From: Pseudomonas sp. ML2-2023-3 | GTDB taxonomy: Bacteria > Pseudomonadota > Gammaproteobacteria > Pseudomonadales > Pseudomonadaceae | DNA: 64,000 nt | NCBI RefSeq assembly: GCF_037055275.1 | Contig: NZ_CP146343.1 | Span: 964,501-1,028,500, forward strand | Direction of reading: 5' to 3' | Shown here: piece after piece, positions 56,398 to 64,000 of the stretch | Layout of the letters: the number at the start of each line of letters is the position of its first letter | How positions within the stretch are numbered: the stretch's first letter is position 1 | Position numbers and translations under genes: made by a program | Notes under the pieces: model-generated | The model's input: the letters and a program-made list of their open reading frames with translations, nothing else | Told to the model about the DNA's origin: nothing | The model's database searches: none

Positions 56398-58572
56398 CTA
56401 AGGTGCCTTGACCAAATGTGCAGCCAGGGTGCGCAGCGGCCCGAGCTGACGGCAAATCAACGCCAGTTGGGTTTGCACCAGACGCTGGTTTTCATCGATC
56501 TCGTCGGGCATTTGCTCAAGCTCGCTGGCCAGTGCTTCTTCATCATCACTTTGTACCGCCACCGCCTGCTTGGACGCCAGATCCTGTGCGATCTGGTCAA
56601 TGCTGTCGGCAATCCTGCGTCCGGCGCCCTCGATCAACTGTTCCCGCACTTCACCGGGCAGCTCGGTGTCACGGTGAGCGCCCAGTCCTGACAAATAGCT
56701 GAGCAAGGTGTGGGACAGCACCAGAAAGCGGAAGCCCATGTCGGCATCCTTACGGAAGTGCCCCGGTTCCATCAGCATATTGGCCAGTGTGGTCGACAGC
56801 GCCGCATCGGCGTTATGGGCGTTACGCCGCGCAAGGCGATAGGCGAGGTTGTCACTTTTGCCCTGGGCGTACTGCTGCATGATCTGGCGCAGATACTGGC
56901 TGTTGCAGCTCAAGGTATTGGCCAGTACCTGATTCAGGCGTCGGCCCTGCCAGTCCGGCAAGAACAGGAATACCGCTGCCGCCGCAATCACGCTGCCCAC
57001 CAGGGTATCGAACAGTCGCGGCAGGAACAGCCCGTAGCCGTCGCCCACCTGGTTGAAGCAAAACAGGATCATCAGGGTGATGGCTGCGGTGCTCAAGGTG
57101 TAGCGCGTGGTGCGGTTGATAAAGAACACCACACCGGCCACCACCGCAAACATCGACTGCACCAGCGGGTTGGGGAACAGATCGAACAGCGCCCAGCCCA
57201 CGGCCAGGCCGATGGCCGTGCCGATGATGCGCTGGCTGAATTTGCGTCGGGTGGCGCCGTAACTTGGCTGACACACGAACAGCGTGGTGAGGATGATCCA
57301 GTAACCCTGGCTCGGGTGAATCCAGTGCACCATCGCAAAACCGATGCTCAGGGCCAAAGGCAGGCGCAAGGCGTGGCGAAAGATCAGCGACGTGGGTGTG
57401 AGGTGCTGACGCAGGCGCGACCACACGTCCTTGAGGTTACGTGGCGAACGGTCCAGCAGGCTGCTGTCGGTGGCATCTGCCAGGTTGTCGGGGTTACTGG
57501 CGTCGCTCAACAAACGGTCGAGGGTGCCCAGGTTGGCGGCCAGCGCCCGCAGTGAACGCAACAGTCCGCGCCAGGCCGGGTTGCTCTGGATGCGCAAGTG
57601 TTCGAGCGAGGCGTGCAAGTCGCTCAGCGCTTCGGCAAAGCTGTCGTCGTAGACAAACGGCTGGCGCAGCTTGATCGACTCCGACAGGCGCTGACAGGCC
57701 ACGCCTTGCTGGCGCAGCAGGCGTTGGCAGCGGAACATCACGTCACTGTGGAAGAAGGCTTCGGCCAGGGCGTTGTAGGGGTAGTGCGAGGAACTGGCGC
57801 GTTCGTGGATGTCCTGCGCCAGGAAGTACAGCTTGAGGTAGCGGCTGAGCTTGGAGCCCGGCCGGGAGTTGCCGACCCGGTGCAGAATGATCTCTTTGGC
57901 GGTATTGAGCGCGGCCACCACACGTCCGTTTTGCCGCGCCAGTTCCAGTCGGCCGGCTTCGACATCCAGCTTGCGGATCGGCTCGAACAGCGACGATTTG
58001 ATCTTCAGGTACAGGCCCAGCTCCCAGAACAACCGCGCCAGGCTTTGCTGTACCGGTTGATTGGAAAACAGCGCCTGCCACAGTACCGACAGCATCCCGT
58101 ACCAGGCCGCGCCCGCCACCAGCAGCAAGGGTTCATGCCAGAAATTGGTGACTTCGCCACCCCGCTGGTCGACGCCAATCATGGTGTACACGGCCAGAAT
58201 CAGTGTGGCCGAAGCAATCGCCCCGTAGCGCTCGCCCAGCGCACCGAGCATGGTCAGGCCGAAGCTGGCCAGGGCAAGCGCGCAGACCATCAGCCAGGGA
58301 TAGGGGAAGAGCAGTTCGACACTGAGTGCCGAGGCGGTGAAGCACACCAGCGTTACCAGCAAAGCGTTCAGTCGGCCTTGCCAACTGTCATCAGTCTCGG
58401 ACAGCGCGCTGGCGATAATCCCCAGGAACAGCGGGATCAGCAGCGACATTTCATCCTGATACCAGCAAAAAGCCATGCTGCCGGTCAGGGCGACAAACAC
58501 CCGCACGCTGTAACTGAACTTGTCCAGCGCCCACAAGCGGCGCAGGGAATGCTGAAAGCTTTTCGATGACAT
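56398..58572 (-). CDS. YccS/FUSC-family inner-membrane protein
   Basis: A 724-residue protein with two blocks of about six membrane helices (about residues 20-160 and 395-525) separated by a large soluble helical domain and ended by a soluble C-terminal tail. This is the FUSC architecture seen in YccS/YhfK and AaeB-like aromatic acid efflux proteins. VHWIHPSQGYWIILTTLFVCQPSYGATRRK is the family hallmark. Substrate unknown. It is transcribed towards elaA after 64 bases. Confidence 0.9.
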   Translation of the reverse strand: MSSKSFQHSLRRLWALDKFSYSVRVFVALTGSMAFCWYQDEMSLLIPLFLGIIASALSETDDSWQGRLNALLVTLVCFTASALSVELLFPYPWLMVCALALASFGLTMLGALGERYGAIASATLILAVYTMIGVDQRGGEVTNFWHEPLLLVAGAAWYGMLSVLWQALFSNQPVQQSLARLFWELGLYLKIKSSLFEPIRKLDVEAGRLELARQNGRVVAALNTAKEIILHRVGNSRPGSKLSRYLKLYFLAQDIHERASSSHYPYNALAEAFFHSDVMFRCQRLLRQQGVACQRLSESIKLRQPFVYDDSFAEALSDLHASLEHLRIQSNPAWRGLLRSLRALAANLGTLDRLLSDASNPDNLADATDSSLLDRSPRNLKDVWSRLRQHLTPTSLIFRHALRLPLALSIGFAMVHWIHPSQGYWIILTTLFVCQPSYGATRRKFSQRIIGTAIGLAVGWALFDLFPNPLVQSMFAVVAGVVFFINRTTRYTLSTAAITLMILFCFNQVGDGYGLFLPRLFDTLVGSVIAAAAVFLFLPDWQGRRLNQVLANTLSCNSQYLRQIMQQYAQGKSDNLAYRLARRNAHNADAALSTTLANMLMEPGHFRKDADMGFRFLVLSHTLLSYLSGLGAHRDTELPGEVREQLIEGAGRRIADSIDQIAQDLASKQAVAVQSDDEEALASELEQMPDEIDENQRLVQTQLALICRQLGPLRTLAAHLVKAP

Positions 58573-58677
58573 GGAGTGGCGGTGCCTGGCTCGTGATTCG
58601 CTAACTTGAGCCAGTTAAGACGACAGCGCAATGGCACTGTCACATCGAACACAAAATATTTTTAATGCCGCCTGGCG

Positions 58678-59856
58678 TTAAACGTACTGCGCCGCCGCAT
58701 ACCCCGAAGCCCACGCCCACTGAAAGTTGAAGCCGCCCAGGTGGCCGCTCACATCCAGCACTTCACCCACAAAGTACAGGCCGGGGCTTTTCAGCGACTC
58801 CATGGTCTTGGAAGACACTTCGCGGGTATCAACCCCGCCCAGGGTCACTTCAGCCGTGCGGTAGCCTTCGGTGCCAGCCGGTATCACTTTCCAGCTCGCC
58901 AGTTTGTCAGCCACGTGCGCCAGTTCACCCGGGGTGTACTGCTTCATGGGCTTGGACTCGAACCAGTGCTCGGCCAACAGGTTGGCCATCTTCTTGGTGA
59001 AAATCTCACCGAGCAGGGTTTTCAGTTCGCTGTTGGGGCGTTCGGCCTGCTGGGTTTGCAACCAGCTCAGCGCGTCGAGGTCGGGCAGCAGGTTGATTTC
59101 AACCGTGTCGCCGGTATTCCAGAACGACGAAATCTGCAAAATCGCCGGTCCGCTCAAGCCCCGATGGGTGAACAGGATATTTTCCCGGAAGCTCTGATCG
59201 TTGCAGCTCACCAGGCAGTCGACTGACGTGCCCGAGAGTTCGGTACAGATCTCTTTGAGCTGGTCGGTGATGGTGAACGGCACCAGGCCCGCGCGGGTGG
59301 GCAGCAAGGTGTGGCCAAATTGCCTGGCGATTTGATAGCCGAAGCCGGTGGCACCGAGCGTCGGGATCGACAGGCCGCCGGTGGCGACCACCAGCGACAG
59401 GCAGTCAATCGGCCCCAGCGTTGTGTTGAGGCTGTAACCGTTGTCGGTTTTTTCGATCTGCTCGACCGAGGTGTCCAGGTGCAGGCTGACGCCTGCTTTT
59501 TGGCACTCATCGAGGAGCATTTCCAGGATGTCGCTGGATTTGTTATCGCAGAACAGTTGGCCGAGTTTTTTCTCGTGATAGGGCACGCCGTGTTTGGCGA
59601 CCATCTCGATAAAGTCCCACTGGGTGTAGCGTGCCAGGGCTGACTTGCAGAAGTGCGGGTTCTGCGACAGAAAATTGTTGGGTTCGGTGTACATGTTGGT
59701 GAAGTTGCAGCGGCCACCGCCCGACATCAGGATCTTTTTGCCCGCCTTGTTGGCGTGGTCGATGAGCATGACCTTTCGCCCGCGACCGGCAGCGGTCAGC
59801 GCGCACATCAAACCAGCGGCGCCAGCGCCAATAATCACAACGTCGGTAGAGCGCAA
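58678..59856 (-). CDS. HI0933-family FAD-dependent oxidoreductase
   Basis: A 392-residue flavoprotein with an N-terminal Rossmann motif VVIIGAGAAGLMCALTAAGRG, the family's KILMSGGGRCNFTN segment, LVVATGGLSIPTLGATGFGY, and the C-terminal GGVDTREVSSKTMESLKSPGLYFVGEVLD second signature. This is the YhiN/BaiN-type family, whose physiological substrate is mostly unknown. Monocistronic, with a family B repeat upstream. Confidence 0.92.
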   Translation of the reverse strand: MRSTDVVIIGAGAAGLMCALTAAGRGRKVMLIDHANKAGKKILMSGGGRCNFTNMYTEPNNFLSQNPHFCKSALARYTQWDFIEMVAKHGVPYHEKKLGQLFCDNKSSDILEMLLDECQKAGVSLHLDTSVEQIEKTDNGYSLNTTLGPIDCLSLVVATGGLSIPTLGATGFGYQIARQFGHTLLPTRAGLVPFTITDQLKEICTELSGTSVDCLVSCNDQSFRENILFTHRGLSGPAILQISSFWNTGDTVEINLLPDLDALSWLQTQQAERPNSELKTLLGEIFTKKMANLLAEHWFESKPMKQYTPGELAHVADKLASWKVIPAGTEGYRTAEVTLGGVDTREVSSKTMESLKSPGLYFVGEVLDVSGHLGGFNFQWAWASGYAAAQYV

Positions 59857-59896
59857 AGCGGTGTCCTCACAAAATTTATAGTCAATCCAAACCTAA

Positions 59897-59983
59897 TGTG
59901 GGAGCGGGCTTGCTCGCGATTGCAGCACCCCGGTGATTCAGCTGAACCGAGTTGTTTGCATCGCGGGCAAGCCCGCTCCCACA
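59897..59983. repeat. REPIN-like inverted repeat, family B copy
   Basis: Family B arms, right arm with one change (CGCGGGCAAGCCCGCTCCCA), between the HI0933-family gene and dbpA. Confidence 0.9.
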
Positions 59984-60010
59984 TGTGATCGCCAGTGTTC
60001 AGGCGATCTC

Positions 60011-61396
60011 TTACAAAACCCGAACGCGCAATACGCGGCCTTTGATTTTGCCTTCGCTCAAGCGCTGGGCAGCCTGTTTGGCCACGGTGCGGTCAACGGC
60101 CACGTAGGCCTGGAAGTCAAAGATCGCGATCTTGCCAACCTGGGCACCCGGGATGCCCGCGTCACCCGTCAGGGCACCGAGGATATCGCCCGGACGAACC
60201 TTGTCTTTACGACCGGCACCGATCACCAGCGTGCTCATGGCCGGCAGCAACGGTGCGCCGCCCTGGGAGGTCAGGGTGTCCAGGGTTTCCCAGTTCAGCG
60301 GGGCTTTCTGCAGCTGCTCGATGGCCTGGGCGCGGTGCGCTTCGGACGGGGCAACCAGGCTGATCGCAACACCTTTTTCACCAGCACGGCCGGTACGGCC
60401 AACACGGTGAATGTGGATTTCCGAATCACGGGCCAGCTCAACGTTGAGCACCATGTCCAGCGCGTCGATGTCCAGACCACGGGCCGCTACGTCGGTGGCA
60501 ACCAGTACTGAAGTCGAGCGGTTGGCAAACATCGCCAGCACCTGGTCACGGTCGCGCTGTTCCAGATCGCCATGCAGGCCAACAGCCGAAATGCCTTTGG
60601 ACGTCAGGTGATCAACGGTTTCCTGAACCTGCTGCTTGGTGAAGCAGAACGCTACGCAAGATTGCGGGCGGAAATGGCCCAGCACCTTGGTTACAGCGCT
60701 CATGCGCTCTTCAGGGGAGATTTCGTAGAAGCGTTGTTCGATCTGGCTGTCAGTGTGCAGCGCCTCGGCTTTTACTTGCTGAGGGTTGCGCATGAACTTG
60801 GACGACAGTTGCTTGATACCGGCCGGGTAGGTGGCCGAGAACAGTAGGGTCTGGCGACGCTCCGGGGTTTTTACAATGATGTCTTCGATGGCATCGTAGA
60901 AACCCATGTCCAGCATGCGGTCCGCTTCGTCCAGTACCAGAGTGTTCAGACCGTCCAGTACCAGCGAGCCTTTGCGCAAGTGCTGCTGAATGCGGCCCGG
61001 CGTGCCGACGATGATGTGCGCACCGTGCTCCAGCGAACCGATTTGCGGACCGAAAGACACGCCGCCACACAGGGTCAGCACTTTGATGTTGTCTTCGGCG
61101 CGGGCCAGACGGCGGATTTCCTTGGCAACCTGGTCAGCCAGTTCGCGGGTCGGGCAGATCACGAGGGCCTGGCAGCCGAAGAAGCGCGGGTTGATCGGGT
61201 TCAGCAGGCCGATGCCGAAGGCGGCAGTTTTGCCACTGCCGGTCTTGGCCTGAGCGATCAGGTCCATGCCTTTGAGGATCACCGGCAAGCTCTGCGCCTG
61301 AATCGGCGTCATCTGGGCATAACCGAGGGAGTCGAGGTTAGCCAGCATGGCGGCGGACAGAGGCAGAGTGTTAAAAGCGGTGGCAATGGTGGTCAC
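60011..61396 (-). CDS. dbpA: ATP-dependent RNA helicase DbpA
   Basis: A 461-residue DEAD-box helicase for 50S ribosome assembly that is specific for 23S rRNA hairpin 92. Core motifs are [33 protein letters not shown] and HRVGRTGRAG. A C-terminal RNA-recognition domain (KVRPGDILGALTGDAGIPGAQVGKIAIFDFQAYVAV) follows. The likely start is a GTG at 61396 (VTTIATAFNTLPL); no in-frame ATG fits, since the next upstream Met is 21 codons away and out of family. Confidence 0.95.
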   Translation of the reverse strand: MTTIATAFNTLPLSAAMLANLDSLGYAQMTPIQAQSLPVILKGMDLIAQAKTGSGKTAAFGIGLLNPINPRFFGCQALVICPTRELADQVAKEIRRLARAEDNIKVLTLCGGVSFGPQIGSLEHGAHIIVGTPGRIQQHLRKGSLVLDGLNTLVLDEADRMLDMGFYDAIEDIIVKTPERRQTLLFSATYPAGIKQLSSKFMRNPQQVKAEALHTDSQIEQRFYEISPEERMSAVTKVLGHFRPQSCVAFCFTKQQVQETVDHLTSKGISAVGLHGDLEQRDRDQVLAMFANRSTSVLVATDVAARGLDIDALDMVLNVELARDSEIHIHRVGRTGRAGEKGVAISLVAPSEAHRAQAIEQLQKAPLNWETLDTLTSQGGAPLLPAMSTLVIGAGRKDKVRPGDILGALTGDAGIPGAQVGKIAIFDFQAYVAVDRTVAKQAAQRLSEGKIKGRVLRVRVL

Positions 61397-61498
61397 GGGA
61401 CTGGCCTGCAAAACAAAATGTCGCGCAGTGTACCAGTCCCATGCCCTTTGCCTGAACATTCTGGACGAGATGTCATCCAGTTCTGATTAAAAAGTCGC

Positions 61499-62929
61499 TT
61501 AATGTTCCAGGTCATGCTCCGAGTTGGCCTTGGGTTTGCGGCCGTCCTGCGGTGACAGTTGCAGGAAAATAGCCGCTGCCAGCATCGCCATGATCCCGAC
61601 TGTGAGGAAGGTCAGCTGGAATGCCCCGAGCACCGTGTCCACCCCGTCGCTGCCGCCATCGCCAGTGAAGCCGCCGAGCAATGCCCCGGCGCAGGCCACG
61701 CCCAGGCTCAAGGACAATTGCGCCACCACCGACAGCAAACTGTTGCCGCTGCTGGCGCTGGCGTCATCGAGGTCGATCAGGGTGACGGTATTCATCGCGG
61801 TGAACTGCAACGAGTTGATCGCCCCCAAAACGGCCAGCATTGACAGCAACAGCGGGTAGGGCGTGTGTTCGGTGACCAGGCCCATGCTGGCCAGCATCAG
61901 GCCCAGGGCAAAGGTGTTGGCCGTGAGTACCGTGCGATACCCCGCGCGCTCGATCAGCGGTCGGGCTATCCACTTGGCCAGCATGGCGGCTGCGGCCAGT
62001 GGCAGCATGCTCATCCCGGCTTGTGACGGCGAGTAGCCCAGCGCCACTTGCAGCAGCAACGGCACCAGGAACGGTAGCGCCCCGCTGCCCAGGCGAGCAA
62101 ACAGGTTACCCAGAATACCCACCGCAAAGGTTTTGGTTTTGAACAGTGCCGGCGAGAACAGCGGGTTGCTGATATTGCCCGCCCGCAACCAGTAGGCCGC
62201 CAGGCACGCCATCCCGGCGAAGAGCAGCAACATCACGCGCAAATGCGGCATGTGCAACTCGCCCAGCCCCTCCATCGCAATGGTGATAAATATCATCGCG
62301 GCGCCAAACAGCACGAAACCCAGCCCGTCGAAGCGGGTGCGCTCGCTGCCGCGCAGGTCCGGAATGAAGTGCCAGACTGCCCAGCAGCCCAGAACGCCCA
62401 CCGGCAGATTGATCAGGAAAATCCAGTGCCAGCTCAGGTACTGCACCATCCAGCCGCCCATCGTGGGGCCGATCAATGGACCGAGCAGGCCCGGGATGGT
62501 GATAAACCCCATGATCCGCACCAACTCCGAGCGCGGGTAAGCCTTGAGCACCACCAGCCGTCCGATGGGCAGCATCAGCGCACCGCCCAGGCCCTGGATG
62601 ATCCGTGCGCCAATCAACTCGTTGAGGGTGTTGGACAGCGCACAAAGCAACGAGCCGAAACTGAACAGCAGAATGGCGCTGAAGAAGATTTTCTTGGTGC
62701 CGAAGCGGTCGGCAATCCAGCCCGAGGCAGGGATCAGCAGGGCCACGGTAAGCATGTAGGCAACGATCACGCCTTGCATGCGCAGCGGGTTTTCTTTCAA
62801 GTCCCTGGCCATGTCGGGCAGGGCGGTGTTGAGGATGGTGCCGTCGAGCGACTGCATGAAAAACGCGATGGCCACAACCCACGGCAACCAGCGCAGGGTT
62901 TCAGGACTCAGAACCGGGCGTACGGGCAT
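61499..62929 (-). CDS. MFS drug-efflux permease, DHA2 (EmrB/QacA/MdtD-like) family
   Basis: A 476-residue transporter with about 14 membrane helices. Motif LDGTILNTALPDMARDL (helix 1, DHA2 hallmark), motif A WIADRFGTKKIF and motif C IPGLLGPLIGPTMGGW define the H+-coupled DHA2 family. No membrane-fusion partner gene (emrA-type) lies beside it, which fits the MdtD branch. Substrate unknown. It is 102 bases upstream of dbpA on the same strand. Confidence 0.92.
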   Translation of the reverse strand: MPVRPVLSPETLRWLPWVVAIAFFMQSLDGTILNTALPDMARDLKENPLRMQGVIVAYMLTVALLIPASGWIADRFGTKKIFFSAILLFSFGSLLCALSNTLNELIGARIIQGLGGALMLPIGRLVVLKAYPRSELVRIMGFITIPGLLGPLIGPTMGGWMVQYLSWHWIFLINLPVGVLGCWAVWHFIPDLRGSERTRFDGLGFVLFGAAMIFITIAMEGLGELHMPHLRVMLLLFAGMACLAAYWLRAGNISNPLFSPALFKTKTFAVGILGNLFARLGSGALPFLVPLLLQVALGYSPSQAGMSMLPLAAAAMLAKWIARPLIERAGYRTVLTANTFALGLMLASMGLVTEHTPYPLLLSMLAVLGAINSLQFTAMNTVTLIDLDDASASSGNSLLSVVAQLSLSLGVACAGALLGGFTGDGGSDGVDTVLGAFQLTFLTVGIMAMLAAAIFLQLSPQDGRKPKANSEHDLEH

Positions 62930-62958
62930 AAGACCTCTTTTTTATGATGAGCATTCTT

Positions 62959-63051
62959 TGTAGTCGCTGCCGAAGGCTGCGAAGGGTTGCCCAGCAACCC
63001 GTTTTCCCGAAGCCTCCACGGACTTCATCGCAGCCTTCGGCAGCGACTACA
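62959..63051. repeat. REPIN-like inverted repeat, family A copy 8
   Basis: Family A arms (GTAGTCGCTGCCGAAGGCTG and CAGCCTTCGGCAGCGACTAC) between two leftward genes, the MFS pump and the TldD/PmbA-family gene. Confidence 0.9.
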
Positions 63052-63055
63052 GGTA

Positions 63056-64000
63056 TTACAGCGTCAGCGTGAGCTTCTTGACCAACGCTCCCGGCAGCAG
63101 ATTCGACGCAGTCTGGCGCTGGTCGTAGGTGCTGGCCGACAGCAACAACTCACGATCTGCCGTCAGTGCCTCCAACTGCGAGCCCAGCAGACTATAGACG
63201 CTGTCATCAAAACGCATGGTGTTGACCGGGGCCTTTATCTCGCCGTTTTCGACCCAGAAGGTGGCAAAACGGGTCATGCCGGTCAGGCGCGCGGCCGGTT
63301 GGTCCGAGTAGTTCAAGTACCACAGGTTGCTGATGTACAACCCGGTGCCCAATTGCTTGAGAATATCGGCCTGCTCCAGCGTACCCGCCGCCATCGCCAG
63401 TGCGCTCGGCGCCTCGCCCTGTGGCGCGCCGTTGACCTCAAGGCCATATTCGGCAGCACTGCGCGAACCCACCAGTTGCTGGTTGGCCTTGCCGTGCTTG
63501 ACCAGGGACAAGTCCTGGCGCGGATACCCTTCGCCGGAAAACGCCGGGCTCAGGGACTGGCTGACCTGCTCGTCAAATGACACCAGGGGGCTCAGTTGCG
63601 CATCACCGCCGTACAGTCGCTGCAAAGGGCTGGATTTGCTGGCCAGCGCCTGTGCCGAAAAACCGCCCCAGCACAACATGCTCATCACTTCTTCCAGCGC
63701 CGCGGGGGCCAGGTAGGCCCTGTACTCGCCGGGTGCCAGGGCATGGAGCGGGCGATCCAGAAAGCTCAGTTGCTCACGGGCCAGTTGCATGCGCTGGGCG
63801 AAACGTTCGCTGTCCCAATCGGCCCCGGCGTAGCTGGCTTTCACCGCTTGGCCGTTGCTGTGGAACAGGCTCCAGTCGAAGTTGAAACTGTTGGCCTGAT
63901 GCCAGCCAAACGCACCTTCGGAACTGGCGTAGCCATAGCTGATCGGGCCGCAGGCATAAAACCCCACCAGATCGACGCCGTCGCACGCACGGCGGATTTC
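63056..64000 (-). CDS. TldD/PmbA-family metalloprotease-like protein (3' part)
   Basis: The frame is open to the right edge, so the N-terminus is outside the window; about 315 C-terminal residues are visible. They fit the TldE/PmbA half: YRAYLAPAALEEVMSMLCWGGFSA, the ALAMAAGTLEQADILKQLGTGLYISNLWYLNY segment, and LTGMTRFATFWVENGEIKAPV. The catalytic HExxxH belongs to the TldD partner, not to this subunit type. The partner gene would be expected just beyond the edge. Confidence 0.85.
   Translation of the reverse strand, partial: EIRRACDGVDLVGFYACGPISYGYASSEGAFGWHQANSFNFDWSLFHSNGQAVKASYAGADWDSERFAQRMQLAREQLSFLDRPLHALAPGEYRAYLAPAALEEVMSMLCWGGFSAQALASKSSPLQRLYGGDAQLSPLVSFDEQVSQSLSPAFSGEGYPRQDLSLVKHGKANQQLVGSRSAAEYGLEVNGAPQGEAPSALAMAAGTLEQADILKQLGTGLYISNLWYLNYSDQPAARLTGMTRFATFWVENGEIKAPVNTMRFDDSVYSLLGSQLEALTADRELLLSASTYDQRQTASNLLPGALVKKLTLTL

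Overview
The window is a chromosomal segment of a Pseudomonas species, most likely from the P. fluorescens complex. Gene content and order match the conserved Pseudomonas core: metXW, proC, pilT, pyrR-pyrB-pyrX, ruvX, algH, tonB3, gshB, pilGHIJ-chpA, ahcY-metF, bioA, rsmE, metK, tktA-epd-pgk-fba. Two families of dispersed inverted-repeat (REP/REPIN-like) elements typical of this complex sit between genes. I see no phage, integron, insertion sequence, CRISPR array, rRNA or tRNA.

Layout. 1-4.9 kb: methionine (metX, 5' tip of metW), proline (proC), PLP homeostasis (yggS) and the pilus retraction ATPase pilT, without pilU beside it. 5-12.4 kb: a cell-wall peptidase, a TM2 protein, then a leftward run gshB, tonB3, algH, ruvX, pyrR, pyrB and the catalytically dead dihydroorotase homologue pyrX. 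12.7-22.5 kb: the Chp chemosensory cluster pilG-pilH-pilI-pilJ-chpA-chpC for surface sensing and twitching. It lacks the adaptation enzymes pilK and chpB, and its chpA is short. 22.5-23.6 kb: a two-gene MNT/HEPN module with a twin-palindrome operator, probably a toxin-antitoxin system. 23.8-31 kb: membrane proteins, a thioesterase, a SAH riboswitch driving ahcY, then metF and the RNA helicase rhlE. 31-41.4 kb: a yceI/cytochrome b pair, bioA, rsmE, a DUF6124 gene behind a structured leader, a D-amino-acid oxidation operon (dadA-like, ridA, binding protein) with a divergent LysR regulator, and a two-subunit PQQ dehydrogenase. 41.4-48 kb: a Na+/H+ antiporter, MAPEG protein, mltA, a lipoprotein cytochrome c, a DUF1090 protein, metK and a SahR-like regulator. 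48.3-54.3 kb: central carbon genes tktA, epd, pgk, fba. 54.4-64 kb: a second DUF6124-like gene, a YgjP-like metalloprotein, ElaA, a YccS-type FUSC protein, a flavoprotein, dbpA, an MFS pump and the 3' part of a TldD/PmbA-family gene.

Three themes connect the genes. The activated methyl cycle (metX, metF, metK, ahcY) appears to sense S-adenosylhomocysteine twice, by an RNA element at ahcY and by a SahR-like protein next to metK. Type IV pilus control is spread over pilT, tonB3 and the Chp cluster. The tktA-epd-pgk-fba group joins sugar phosphate metabolism to erythrose-4-phosphate, the PLP precursor.

The best candidates for under-described biology are the MNT/HEPN pair with its phased operators, the structured TTTAGTAG leader before the DUF6124 gene, the dual SAH-sensing arrangement, and the adaptation-less Chp system.
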